Source: an uncultured Desulfovibrio sp.
GTDB lineage: Bacteria; Desulfobacterota; Desulfovibrionia; Desulfovibrionales; Desulfovibrionaceae
Direction: 5' to 3'
DNA: 64,000 nt
NCBI RefSeq assembly: GCF_944324505.1
Contig: NZ_CALUWO010000003.1
Location: forward strand, 62,001 to 126,000
Of this stretch, positions 53,033 through 61,184 are shown piece by piece. Under the pieces are notes generated by a model. The model made no database searches. It saw only the letters and a list, made by a program, of their open reading frames with translations, and was not told the origin of the DNA. Made by a program: the position numbers and the translations under genes. Every line of letters starts with the position of its first letter. The stretch's first letter is position 1.

Positions 53033-53169
53033 CACTTGCCCCCCTGCCGTTTCAGGCGCAGCAGGCCCCACAGGGAGAAGAACAGGGAAAAGAGCAGGGA
53101 AGCGATGGCCAGCTGTACGGCAGCATCGGCCTGGAGAAACATATCCAGAAAATCGGGAGAGGGGGGCAT
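53032..53169 (-). CDS. Symporter small accessory membrane protein (45 residues)
   Basis: Very short gene. It reads MPPSPDFLDMFLQADAAV, then a single membrane span LAIASLLFSLFFSLWGLLRL, then a basic end KRQGGK. AAGGAG lies 5 nt upstream of the ATG at 53169, an excellent ribosome site. The stop codon TGA shares its last base with the ATG of the SSS symporter, so the pair is translationally coupled. This is how known small accessory subunits precede SSS carriers; a role in assembly or stability of the symporter is inferred. Confidence 0.8.
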   Translation of the reverse strand: MPPSPDFLDMFLQADAAVQLAIASLLFSLFFSLWGLLRLKRQGGK

Positions 53170-53216
53170 GCTGGCTCCTTGAGCACGGGGAAGAGAACGC
53201 GGGGCAGTATGGGGCC

Positions 53217-53247
53217 GAAAAAAACGCCGGCGGCTGCCAGCGTTTTT
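53217..53247. terminator. Hairpin with A/T flanks between the TetR gene and the symporter pair
   Basis: AAAAACGC/GCGTTTTT arms with an inner GGC/GCC pairing; A-rich on the left and T-rich on the right, so it can terminate in both directions, mainly the minus-strand TetR transcript. Confidence 0.65.
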
Positions 53248-53268
53248 CCAGCGGTTTGGGGAACGGAA

Positions 53269-53847
53269 CTAGGCGCGGATGGCCCGGGCAACAAAGGCCA
53301 GGGTCTGTTCATAAAGGTCCGGCTGCGCATAGGGCGTGAGCACGCGCGTCCGGTTGGCACCCACCATGAGCGAAATGATGACCTGGGATGTGGTGGTGGG
53401 GTCGGCGCAGGTAACGCTGCCGTCTGCCAGGCCGCGTTGCAGCAGACCTGCCAGCTCGGAATGCACCTGGGAAAACATGGAATCCATGAGATCCCGGTCC
53501 GTCTTGGTCTTCATGTCGCTGTAGGGAGAACATCGCACCAGCACAAGCCAGTTGGAGTTCTTGTCCACGGAAAAATCCAGATAGGCCCGGCAGAAGCACA
53601 TGACGGCCTCGAAGCCGTTGTGCGCCTCGGCGCTGGCGTTGCGCAACACCGCAAGAAAGCGCTCCAGGACATCCAGGCCGGAAGCCAGAAAGAGCTTTTC
53701 CTTGTTGCCATAATGGTGGGTCAGCAGGCCCAGCGCCACACCGGCATGATCGGAAATCTTCTTGAAGGTTGTTTCCACGTAACCGTATTCGCCAAAAAGT
53801 TCCTTGGCAGCCTGGAGCAGGGCCTCTTTTTTGTTTTTGCTAGCCAT
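53269..53847 (-). CDS. TetR-family transcriptional regulator
   Basis: 192-residue repressor-type protein. HTH domain in residues 5-55: KKEALLQAAKELFGEYGYVETTFKKISDHAGVALGLLTHHYGNKEKLF. The C-terminal ligand-binding part (60-192) is helical and not diagnostic of an effector. It sits directly upstream of the symporter operon on the same strand, with a terminator between, so control of the symporter is possible but unproven. A dyad-like site is seen further upstream near 53970-53992. Confidence 0.88.
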   Translation of the reverse strand: MASKNKKEALLQAAKELFGEYGYVETTFKKISDHAGVALGLLTHHYGNKEKLFLASGLDVLERFLAVLRNASAEAHNGFEAVMCFCRAYLDFSVDKNSNWLVLVRCSPYSDMKTKTDRDLMDSMFSQVHSELAGLLQRGLADGSVTCADPTTTSQVIISLMVGANRTRVLTPYAQPDLYEQTLAFVARAIRA

Positions 53848-54090
53848 GACGAACGTCTCTGGGTTGAAATTGGGCGCACGAATGCCTGCGCTTTCACTAT
53901 TTGGAAAAGGTGGACAGCAGCAAATGTCGTTGCCTGCCGCAGCAGCGCATGCCCGGTTGGGGAATGCGGGTTCATACTGACTGTGTATACAATCAATGCC
54001 GCGTCGTCAAGAAAGAAGCGGCAGCTTCCCGGGAGCGGTTCCGGGCATGCTGCCGCTGATTTCTATTGTGTGCGAGGGGGGTGTGCGGCC

Positions 54091-56547
54091 TCAGCTGCGG
54101 CGGCGGGAACGCCGGAAGGCGTTCTGGGCATAGTCGCCCAGTTCTTCCAGACGCCGGTCCACCAGTGCGTAGAGGCTGCCCGGGGTGAAGGTGGCGTTTT
54201 TCCGGCGCTTTCCTGCCGGCATGCCTGTCAGCAGGGTCAGGGCCTCCTCGATGTGACGCACGGGATAGATGGAGAACTGCCCCTTTTCCACGGCAGCGAG
54301 AACCTCGGGGGAAAGCATGAGGTGTACCACATTGTCGGCAGGGATGATGACGCCCTGGGTCCCCGTGAGGCCATGCCGGGCGCAGACCTTGAAAAAGCCC
54401 TCGATTTTCCGGGTGACTCCTCCTACGGCCATGATCTGGCCGGAGTGGCTCACGGCGCCGGTAAAGGCCAGGTCCAGACGCACGGGCACATCGGCCAGGG
54501 CAGAGAGCAGGGCCGTGAGTTCCGCGCCGGAGGCCGAATCCCCTTCGATGCCGGCATAGCTCTGCTCGAAATAGAGAGAGCCGGAGAGCACCAGCGGCTT
54601 TTTGCGGGCAAACATGTCCGTGAGAAAGCTCTTGAGGATCATCATGGCCTTGGTATGGATGGGACCACCCAGCTCGGCCTCGCGCTCCAGGTCGATGATG
54701 CCCTCGTGGCCCACGCCCACGGTGCAGGAAATGCGGTGCGGCAGGCCGAATTCAAAATCGCCGTGCATGGTGACGGACAGGCCGTTGACCTGGCCCACGG
54801 CAGCGCCGGAGGTGCGGACCTTGATCATTTCCCGGTCGTATTCCTCCATGAAGATTTCTTCCACCAGGTTGGCACGATAGGTGCGTGCGGCATAGGAACG
54901 CTCCAGGATGTCGGCCGTGACGCGTGGGGCATTTTCCATCTTGGCCAGAGCAGCGGCCTCTATCATCTGTTCGCGCAGCAGGGGAAACTTGAGCGAAAGG
55001 CGGCGCTGGTCCTCGCAGAGATGCGAGCCGAGGTCCACCAGCCAGGCCAGGGCGCTGCGGTCAAAGGGGGGCAGGTCATCCTCGCGGATGATGCGGGCAA
55101 TGCTGGTCAGGTAAAAGCGGATGCCCGCGGCGGAACGCTCCATCATGTCGGACATCTGGGCCTTGATGCGGAACTGCTTGGCAAAGCGTTCGTCATTGTC
55201 CAGCAGGGTTTCGTACAGGATATCGTCACCCACCAGCACCACCTTGAGATTCAGGGGCATGGGCTGGGGGCGGATGCCCTTGGTGCGGATGGCCGAGTCG
55301 GGCATGTCGTTGCCGTCTTCCACCCGGGCCAGGCTGGAACGCAGGCTGCGCATGAGACCCTCCCAGGCATTGGGATGCTGCAGAATCTCTTCCACGCGCA
55401 GGATGAGAAAACCGCCATTGGCCCGTTGCAGGCTGCCGGATTTGACAAGGGTAAAATCCGTGACCAGAGCACCCATTTCGGATTCGCGTTCGATACAGCC
55501 CAGCAGATTGACCAGGGTGGGGTGATCCTCCACAATGATGGGGGCGCCATCTTCGTCGGCATTGTCCACGAAGAGGTTCACATCGTACCGGTAGAGGGTG
55601 TCCTCCTGGGGCGGTCCCTGCAGGGGCGCATGGCCGCTGTCGTTTCCCTGCTGGCCGGGGGGCGTGTCTCGCGGGAGGAAGGCATCCGTATTCTTGAGCA
55701 TGTCCTCGCGCATGGCCTTGAGGTAGTCCTCCAGCCCTTCGCACTGGCAGGTCTTGAGCAGGCGCCGGCAGACCGGCTCCAGCTGGGCATCCAGCACCTG
55801 TTCCATGACGGTGCGTTCCAGGCGGCGTTCGTCATCGTGAAAGGACTCCTCCGCCCGGCTCAGTTCGCGCATGAAGCCGGCCATGGTCTGGATCAGGGTT
55901 TCGCCACGGCGCTTGAGCCGGGTGCGCACGCTGTTGTCCAGACTTTCGAATTCCTCGTCGCTCAGGCGCCTGCCCTTGACCAGCGGATACAGGGTCAGGC
56001 TGCCGCTTTCGTCCATGTCGAGATTGAAGCCCTTGTGCGCGGCCACGGTATTCATTTTGCCGAGCAGGGTGCTGCGGGCCTGCTGGAACTTGTCCATGAT
56101 CTTGGCCCGCTGGCGCACAAAGGTATTGGCCTCGAAACGGCGCGGCAGCTCGCGGCAGATGGCGTCCACGGCATCGTTGAGGGCCTGCCGCAGCCTGCGT
56201 CCCTGCCCGGCGGGCAGGGAAAGCAGGAGCGGGCTGTCCTGATCGGCAAAATTGTTCACATAGACAAAATCTGGGGGCGTGGGGGCCTTGCGGGCCTGTG
56301 GCTCCAGATAGTTGAGCAGGGTATAGCTGCGCCCCAGGTTGCTCCCGCCGGCCACATAGATGTTGTAGCCCGGCACGGGAATGGCCAGCGCCAGGTCAAG
56401 CGCCTGCATGACGCGGGGCTGAAAGGCGTTGCGGCTGCCCGCACCGTTGCGCGGCTTGGGAATGGCGGTGCTGTCCTCCCACGGAATCTTCTGGGGATCC
56501 ATGGTGGCGTGCAGGCGAGAGGCAGGAAGGGGCATGATGGGGGGCAT
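54091..56547 (-). CDS. Lon-family (S16) ATP-dependent protease, AAA_32/LonB-like
   Basis: 818-residue protease of the putative Lon-related group, distinct from classical LonA. The N-terminal nucleotide-binding region shows IYVAGGSNLGRSYTLLNYL near residue 65, a Walker A in which the lysine is replaced by Arg. A long coiled-coil insert follows (150-300), then GGFLILRVEEILQHP near 365 (Walker B-like). The proteolytic domain shows the Ser in IEGDSASGAELTALLSALA near 670 and the Lys in AVGGVTRKIEGFFKVC near 720. The ATG at 56547 follows AAGGTAGG. It lies 5 nt after hemC. Confidence 0.87.
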   Translation of the reverse strand: MPPIMPLPASRLHATMDPQKIPWEDSTAIPKPRNGAGSRNAFQPRVMQALDLALAIPVPGYNIYVAGGSNLGRSYTLLNYLEPQARKAPTPPDFVYVNNFADQDSPLLLSLPAGQGRRLRQALNDAVDAICRELPRRFEANTFVRQRAKIMDKFQQARSTLLGKMNTVAAHKGFNLDMDESGSLTLYPLVKGRRLSDEEFESLDNSVRTRLKRRGETLIQTMAGFMRELSRAEESFHDDERRLERTVMEQVLDAQLEPVCRRLLKTCQCEGLEDYLKAMREDMLKNTDAFLPRDTPPGQQGNDSGHAPLQGPPQEDTLYRYDVNLFVDNADEDGAPIIVEDHPTLVNLLGCIERESEMGALVTDFTLVKSGSLQRANGGFLILRVEEILQHPNAWEGLMRSLRSSLARVEDGNDMPDSAIRTKGIRPQPMPLNLKVVLVGDDILYETLLDNDERFAKQFRIKAQMSDMMERSAAGIRFYLTSIARIIREDDLPPFDRSALAWLVDLGSHLCEDQRRLSLKFPLLREQMIEAAALAKMENAPRVTADILERSYAARTYRANLVEEIFMEEYDREMIKVRTSGAAVGQVNGLSVTMHGDFEFGLPHRISCTVGVGHEGIIDLEREAELGGPIHTKAMMILKSFLTDMFARKKPLVLSGSLYFEQSYAGIEGDSASGAELTALLSALADVPVRLDLAFTGAVSHSGQIMAVGGVTRKIEGFFKVCARHGLTGTQGVIIPADNVVHLMLSPEVLAAVEKGQFSIYPVRHIEEALTLLTGMPAGKRRKNATFTPGSLYALVDRRLEELGDYAQNAFRRSRRRS

Positions 56548-56552
56548 GGGGC

Positions 56553-57482
56553 CTACCTTGTGCAGTAAAGACGGTCAAGAATTTCGCGGGCGCCGTTGTC
56601 AAGCAGCTTTTCGGCAAGGGCAAGGCCGGTGGCGCGGGCGCTGTCGGCCAGGCCTTCCAGCTGGGAACGGATGATGCAGCTGCCGTCCACCTCGCCCACC
56701 AGTCCGTCCAGCACAAAGCTGTTGGCGCCGGTCATGACGGCATGGGCGCCGATGGGCACCTGGCAGCCGCCGTCCAGCCCGGCCAGCAGGCCGCGCTCCG
56801 CCTCGACGCAGATGCGCGTCTCGCGATGCTCCATGCGGGAGAGCAGCTCCAGGGTGGCGCTGTCGTCAGCCCGGCATTCGATGCCCAGCGCCCCCTGTCC
56901 CACCGCGGGAACAAAGATGTCGGTGGAGAGGGATTCCATGTAGGTGGTGTGCAGATGCAGGCGGCGCATGCCGGCCGAAGCCAGGACGATGGCGTCGTAA
57001 TCGCCATTTTCCAGCTTGCGCAGCCGGGTATCCACATTGCCGCGCAGGGATTCGATTTCCAGATCAGGGCGGCGGGCCAGCAGCTGGGCCTGACGGCGCA
57101 GGCTGCTGGTGCCCACGCAGGCCCCCGGAGGCAGATCGGCAAAGCAGGCGTAGCGGAAGGACAGGAAGCAGTCCGTGCAGATTTCCCGTTCCGGAACGCA
57201 GCCCAGCGTCAGGCCATCGGGCAGGGTCATGGGGACATCCTTGATGCTGTGCACGGCCAGGTCCGCACGGCCGTCCAGCAGGGCTTCCTCGATTTCCTTG
57301 ACAAAAAGCCCCTTGCCCCCCACCTGCGCCAGCGGCACGTCCAGAATGATGTCGCCCTTGGTCTTGATGATGGTCAGATCGATGGCAAGCTCCGGCTCCA
57401 GAGCCATGAGGGTCTGTTTCACGTGTTCGGCCTGCCAGAGGGCCAGGCGGCTGCCGCGGGTGGCGATGGTCAGTTTCTTCAT
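56553..57482 (-). CDS. hemC: Porphobilinogen deaminase (hydroxymethylbilane synthase)
   Basis: Condenses four porphobilinogens in tetrapyrrole synthesis, needed for siroheme, B12 and heme. 309 residues starting [46 protein letters not shown] near residue 60 and [13 protein letters not shown] near 125 are family blocks. The dipyrromethane cofactor cysteine is in [17 protein letters not shown] near 240. The ATG at 57482 follows GGGGA and lies 10 nt after the FmdB-like gene; the frame upstream encodes non-conserved Ala/Pro. Confidence 0.95.
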   Translation of the reverse strand: MKKLTIATRGSRLALWQAEHVKQTLMALEPELAIDLTIIKTKGDIILDVPLAQVGGKGLFVKEIEEALLDGRADLAVHSIKDVPMTLPDGLTLGCVPEREICTDCFLSFRYACFADLPPGACVGTSSLRRQAQLLARRPDLEIESLRGNVDTRLRKLENGDYDAIVLASAGMRRLHLHTTYMESLSTDIFVPAVGQGALGIECRADDSATLELLSRMEHRETRICVEAERGLLAGLDGGCQVPIGAHAVMTGANSFVLDGLVGEVDGSCIIRSQLEGLADSARATGLALAEKLLDNGAREILDRLYCTR

Positions 57483-57492
57483 GCTGTTTCCC

Positions 57493-57732
57493 CTAGTGTC
57501 CGCAGCTTGCGCAGTTGCCGCCGGCGCAGCCGGCGCATCCGCCACCGGAACCGGCCCCGGTGCTGCCGCTGCCGGACGAGGAGGCATCGCTGCCGCAGCG
57601 GACGCAGCAGGACGACATGAGCTTGTGGGTCAGGCTGGAGCCGCAGTGGGGGCAGGCCGGGGTGCTGTCATCAAAAACCAGTTCTTCAAATTCCTTGCCG
57701 CATTTGTCGCAGCAGTATTCGTAGATGGGCAT
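57493..57732 (-). CDS. FmdB-type zinc-ribbon protein with Cys/Gly/Ser-rich tail
   Basis: 79 residues. The zinc ribbon is [17 protein letters not shown] with [10 protein letters not shown], the putative regulatory FmdB motif. The C-terminal 30 residues are unusual: a Gly/Ser tract, then [14 protein letters not shown], adding five cysteines and a His. The ATG at 57732 has GAGG upstream. It lies between gmhA and hemC in a tight minus-strand operon. Function unknown; small family members are often encoded near formamidase or metal genes. Confidence 0.82.
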   Translation of the reverse strand: MPIYEYCCDKCGKEFEELVFDDSTPACPHCGSSLTHKLMSSCCVRCGSDASSSGSGSTGAGSGGGCAGCAGGNCASCGH

Positions 57733-57739
57733 GAGTTCC

Positions 57740-58387
57740 TCACTTGCTGACGCCTGCGGGCACGGCCCGCAGCGCGTTGGGATTTTCAAAAAGGTAATGG
57801 TCCACCAGCCGGCAGAGCAGATGCCCGGCGGCCATGTGGACCTCAAGAACCAGCGGCGCTGCCGCATGGGGAACGGCCAGCAGCACATCGCAGCGGGGCA
57901 GCAGGGGATCGTTCCCCTCCTGCCGGGCTGTCATGGCCAGCACGTGCATGCCGCGCAGGCGGGCCGCCTCGGTGGCGTACAGCAGGCCGTCATTGTCGCC
58001 GGCCGTGCTGACGAGCAGCAGGATGTCTCCCGGTGTTCCCAGGGCATCCACCTGCCGGGCCAGCGCCTGCCGGCTGTCGCCTTCTCCCGGCAGGCCGGAA
58101 AGAAAGGCCGTATCCGCGTCCAGCAGCAGGGCCGGCAGGGCCGGGCGGTTGAGCTGAAAGCGGCCGATCAGCGCATGGGCCATGCGCCGGGCAATGATGC
58201 TTCCGTCGCCGCTGCCGCAGAGCAGCAGCCTGTTGCCCGCTGCCAGGCGCACGGCCATCAGATGGGCGGCGCGGCACAGCGGGACCGCCATATCGTGAAA
58301 GAAGCGCTCCCGCAGGCGCGCTCCCTCCTCGGCATGGCAGGCAATGAGCCGCAGGCTCTGATCGCTGGCAGTGGTCTCGGGGAGCAT
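57740..58387 (-). CDS. gmhA: Phosphoheptose isomerase-like SIS-domain protein
   Basis: 215-residue SIS protein, probably sedoheptulose-7-phosphate isomerase, first step of LPS-heptose synthesis. Blocks: LAAGNRLLLCGSGDGSIIARRMAHAL near residue 48, DILLLVSTAGDNDGLLYATEAA near 118, and VLEVHMAAGHLLCRLVDHYLF near 180, where Glu and His of EVHMxxGH correspond to the catalytic/zinc residues. CGSGDGS replaces the usual CGNGGSA, so a DiaA-like, non-enzymatic relative is possible. The ATG at 58387 is chosen by family start. Confidence 0.75.
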   Translation of the reverse strand: MLPETTASDQSLRLIACHAEEGARLRERFFHDMAVPLCRAAHLMAVRLAAGNRLLLCGSGDGSIIARRMAHALIGRFQLNRPALPALLLDADTAFLSGLPGEGDSRQALARQVDALGTPGDILLLVSTAGDNDGLLYATEAARLRGMHVLAMTARQEGNDPLLPRCDVLLAVPHAAAPLVLEVHMAAGHLLCRLVDHYLFENPNALRAVPAGVSK

Positions 58388-58485
58388 GGCCTTTTCTTGT
58401 ACGGCAAAGACCGTTGCCTGACAAGTCGCAGGGCAGGGGCGCCGCAGGCTTGCAGTCACGATGGCCTTGTCGTAGGATGCAGCCT

Positions 58486-59349
58486 ATGCACGAAGGGTCC
58501 TCCAAGCATATTCATCTCGTGGTCAAGGTCAGCAGCAGCGAGGCCGTTGCCCTTTCAGGGGAAATTTCGCAGTGGCTGCGCGACATGGGGCATACGGTTT
58601 CTGTCAGCCGTGCGGGAGAGAATTCTCCGGCCTATACGGATGCGGACCTTGCCCTGGTGGTGGTTCTTGGCGGGGACGGCACCATGCTGGGGGTGGCCCG
58701 CCGCCTGGTGGGCAGCCGCGTTCCTCTGCTGGGCATCAATTTTGGCCGCGTGGGCTTTCTGGCCGAGCTGCAACCGGATGACTGGAAGGCCGGCCTGGAA
58801 TCCTGTCTTGCGGGCAGGATGCCCCTGCGTCCTGTTTCGGCCCTGCGCTGGCGTCTGGTGCGCGGCGGGCGCGAGGCCGACCGCGGCCATGCCATCAATG
58901 ACGTGGTCCTGAGCCGTTCCTCCATGTCCCGTCTGGTCAGCCTGCGCATTGACGTGAATGATGAGCACATGTGCGATCTGCGCAGTGACGGGGTCATTCT
59001 GTCCACGGCCATCGGCAGTTCCGGCTACAGTGTTTCGGCCGGCGGACCGCTGCTGTATTCTTCGCTGCGTTCCATGGTCTTTACGCCCATCTGTCCCTTT
59101 CTCAACACCATTCCGCCCATGGTCTTTCCCGGTCGGACGCTTTTTTCCCTGGAGGTTCTGCCCAACAGCACGGAAAGTTACCTGACCGTGGACGGACAGG
59201 AGGGCATCCTGCTGGCCTACGGCGATACGGTGGAGGTGAGCAGCGTGGATGATGCCGTGCTTTTTGCCGGTGCGGAAGTGCCCTTTTTCGAGCGTCTGCG
59301 CACGCGCGGCTTTGTGACCAATTTTGCCACGGGCGGCCGTGCCCTCTAG
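58486..59349 (+). CDS. nadK: NAD kinase
   Basis: ATP- or polyphosphate-dependent kinase making NADP+. 287 residues. The signature LALVVVLGGDGTMLGVARRL is near residue 55 (GGDGT), followed by VPLLGINFGRVGFLAEL near 80, NDVVLSR near 140, and the substrate block DGVILSTAIGSSGYSVSAGGPLL near 167. The ATG at 58486 follows TAGGA; the frame extends to 58414 without conservation. Confidence 0.94.
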   Translation: MHEGSSKHIHLVVKVSSSEAVALSGEISQWLRDMGHTVSVSRAGENSPAYTDADLALVVVLGGDGTMLGVARRLVGSRVPLLGINFGRVGFLAELQPDDWKAGLESCLAGRMPLRPVSALRWRLVRGGREADRGHAINDVVLSRSSMSRLVSLRIDVNDEHMCDLRSDGVILSTAIGSSGYSVSAGGPLLYSSLRSMVFTPICPFLNTIPPMVFPGRTLFSLEVLPNSTESYLTVDGQEGILLAYGDTVEVSSVDDAVLFAGAEVPFFERLRTRGFVTNFATGGRAL

Positions 59350-59358
59350 GTTTCCGGC

Positions 59359-61125
59359 ATGCGCATGCCTTTCTACGAGTGTGCCGCCCAGGTCAGACTG
59401 GGGCAGCATGCGGCCTTTGACGCATGGCTGTACAGTCTGCTCATGGACAATAATATTGCCTATCACATGAATCCCCAGCTCATTGCCAGTCCCGAGCAGC
59501 TGGGATTCATGGTCTGCCTTGCCGAGAACCAGGTCTATCTGCCCTGTTCCGATGCGCAGTTCCGTTGCCTGCAGGGGCGCGACATCCGCACGCTGCGTGC
59601 GCAGTATGCCGCCATCTGGCGACGGACGGCCCGCCTTGTGCGCGAAATCACCCCGCAGGAAGGGCGCAGCCTGCAACTGCGTTTTTGCAGCCGGCGTTTC
59701 CGGCAGGCCGTGCATCTGGGCACCATTCTGCCGACGCGCCTGCTCAAGCGCATGGTCAGTTCGGCTCTTTCCACGGATGACCCGTGGGCCGATCCGTGGA
59801 AACGGCGCCGGCAGGAAGCCAGCCGACGCCAGCGGGAACTGCTGGAATCCATGGTCATGCGCACGGCGCTGGACCGGCTGGCCGACGGAGGGGACGAACA
59901 CCCCGCCGCCACGGACAGTCTGCACCAGGCCGGCCGCCGTCTGTCCGGCATTGCACTTGTGCGCCACCTCTGCCTGGCCCTTGCGGGCAGCCGCCTGGCC
60001 GCTGCTGAACCGGCTCCCGAAACGCGTGGGGCGGCCTGGCTGGTGGAGCTGTTTTCCCGTGCGGAGCGGGAACTGGCGCAGGCCAGAACCGTGCTGCAAC
60101 GGGTGGCGGAGCAGGGGGGAACCCTGCTGCTGCTGTGTGACGAGGAGGGCGGGGCCGTTTTTGATCTGGCGCTGGCGCGTCTCTGCCTGCAACTGGGCAT
60201 GCGCGTCATTTATGCCGCCAAGGCGGGTTTCTGCTTCATGGCGCCCACCCTGGACGACATGGAAGATGACCCCGAGCTGCGCGGCATGATCCATGCGGAC
60301 GGCATCATCCGCGACAGCCAGCTGAGCAAGAATGCCCTGCTGCGCCAGCTGCGCAGCCACCGTCTGCTGGTGCTGGACGACGGCACCCGGGAGGCCCTTA
60401 ACCTGCACCGCGTTTCCGTCAGCTTCTCCCGCGCCTGGAAGGAGGCTGACCTGGTGCTGGCCAAGGGAAAGGCCGCGGCGGACATTTTGATCAACGGCAG
60501 TTACGAATATACCCGTGACATTCTCTGCTGCTGGCATACGGAGGACGGTCTGCGCTGTGCCTTCCGGCCGCATGCCGCTTCGGTGCACAAGTTCAGCGAG
60601 CAGGATATTACGGAAAAGGCCGATGCCATCATTGCCGCCATGCGCGCGGCCCATGGCCAGGGGCAGCGCGTCATGTTCTACAGCTGCATCATCGGCAGCA
60701 TTCCCGGGCAGACGCAGACAGCCATACGTCTGGTGCGCGCCTTTGTGGACAGGCTGCGCCGCACCATGAGCCATACCCTGATCATCAATCCTGCCGAGCA
60801 CTTCATGGACGGCATGGACGGGGATGACCTCATGTACATGTGGGAGCGCGTGCAGCGCAGCGGCTACATTGACATCTGGCGTTTTCAGACCGTGGAAGAC
60901 ATAGAGGAAAGCTTTGCCCTGCTGGGCGAGCGTGTGCCCGGTGTCTGGCTGGGCAAGGATGCCACCTATTCCACGGGCTGCACCAAGGAAATGCGCATTG
61001 CCCTCGACATGCAGACGCGAAATCGCGAAATGCAGATCATCGGCCCGGAAGCCCGCATGTTCATGCGGCGCGGCGAATACGGGGTGGGCAAATATTTTGA
61101 CGCCACCATCAAAGGGCGTTACTGA
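59359..61125 (+). CDS. DUF89 (ARMT1)-like protein, function unknown
   Basis: 588 residues, soluble. The C-terminal half resembles the metal-dependent phosphatase/DUF89 fold: GTLLLLCDEEGGAVFDLALARL near residue 255 (Asp before the helix), MRVIYAAKAGFCFMAPTLDDM near 285, GMIHADGIIRDSQLS near 312, and AWKEADLVLAKGKAAADIL near 358 with NGSYEYTR after it. The N-terminal 200 residues hold MNPQLIASPEQLGFMVCLAENQV and a basic helical stretch I do not recognise; the last 150 contain YSCIIGSIPGQTQTAIRL and GVWLGKDATYSTGCTKEM. It begins 9 nt after nadK (start 59359 or 59365) and precedes gatB. The family call is inference. Confidence 0.6.
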   Translation: MRMPFYECAAQVRLGQHAAFDAWLYSLLMDNNIAYHMNPQLIASPEQLGFMVCLAENQVYLPCSDAQFRCLQGRDIRTLRAQYAAIWRRTARLVREITPQEGRSLQLRFCSRRFRQAVHLGTILPTRLLKRMVSSALSTDDPWADPWKRRRQEASRRQRELLESMVMRTALDRLADGGDEHPAATDSLHQAGRRLSGIALVRHLCLALAGSRLAAAEPAPETRGAAWLVELFSRAERELAQARTVLQRVAEQGGTLLLLCDEEGGAVFDLALARLCLQLGMRVIYAAKAGFCFMAPTLDDMEDDPELRGMIHADGIIRDSQLSKNALLRQLRSHRLLVLDDGTREALNLHRVSVSFSRAWKEADLVLAKGKAAADILINGSYEYTRDILCCWHTEDGLRCAFRPHAASVHKFSEQDITEKADAIIAAMRAAHGQGQRVMFYSCIIGSIPGQTQTAIRLVRAFVDRLRRTMSHTLIINPAEHFMDGMDGDDLMYMWERVQRSGYIDIWRFQTVEDIEESFALLGERVPGVWLGKDATYSTGCTKEMRIALDMQTRNREMQIIGPEARMFMRRGEYGVGKYFDATIKGRY

Positions 61126-61184
61126 GCTTGTGACATCGGCGCATCCGGCCCGCAGGGGACGATGCGCCCAGAAGGAGAATATAC

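Noticed and set aside
53179..56568. 1129-residue open frame on the plus strand across the TetR and Lon-type genes
   Set aside because: Antisense shadow; spans two unrelated real genes and shows no recognisable domain.
58555..60801. 748-residue minus-strand frame opposite nadK and the DUF89-like gene
   Set aside because: Covers parts of two real plus-strand genes and has no domain signature.
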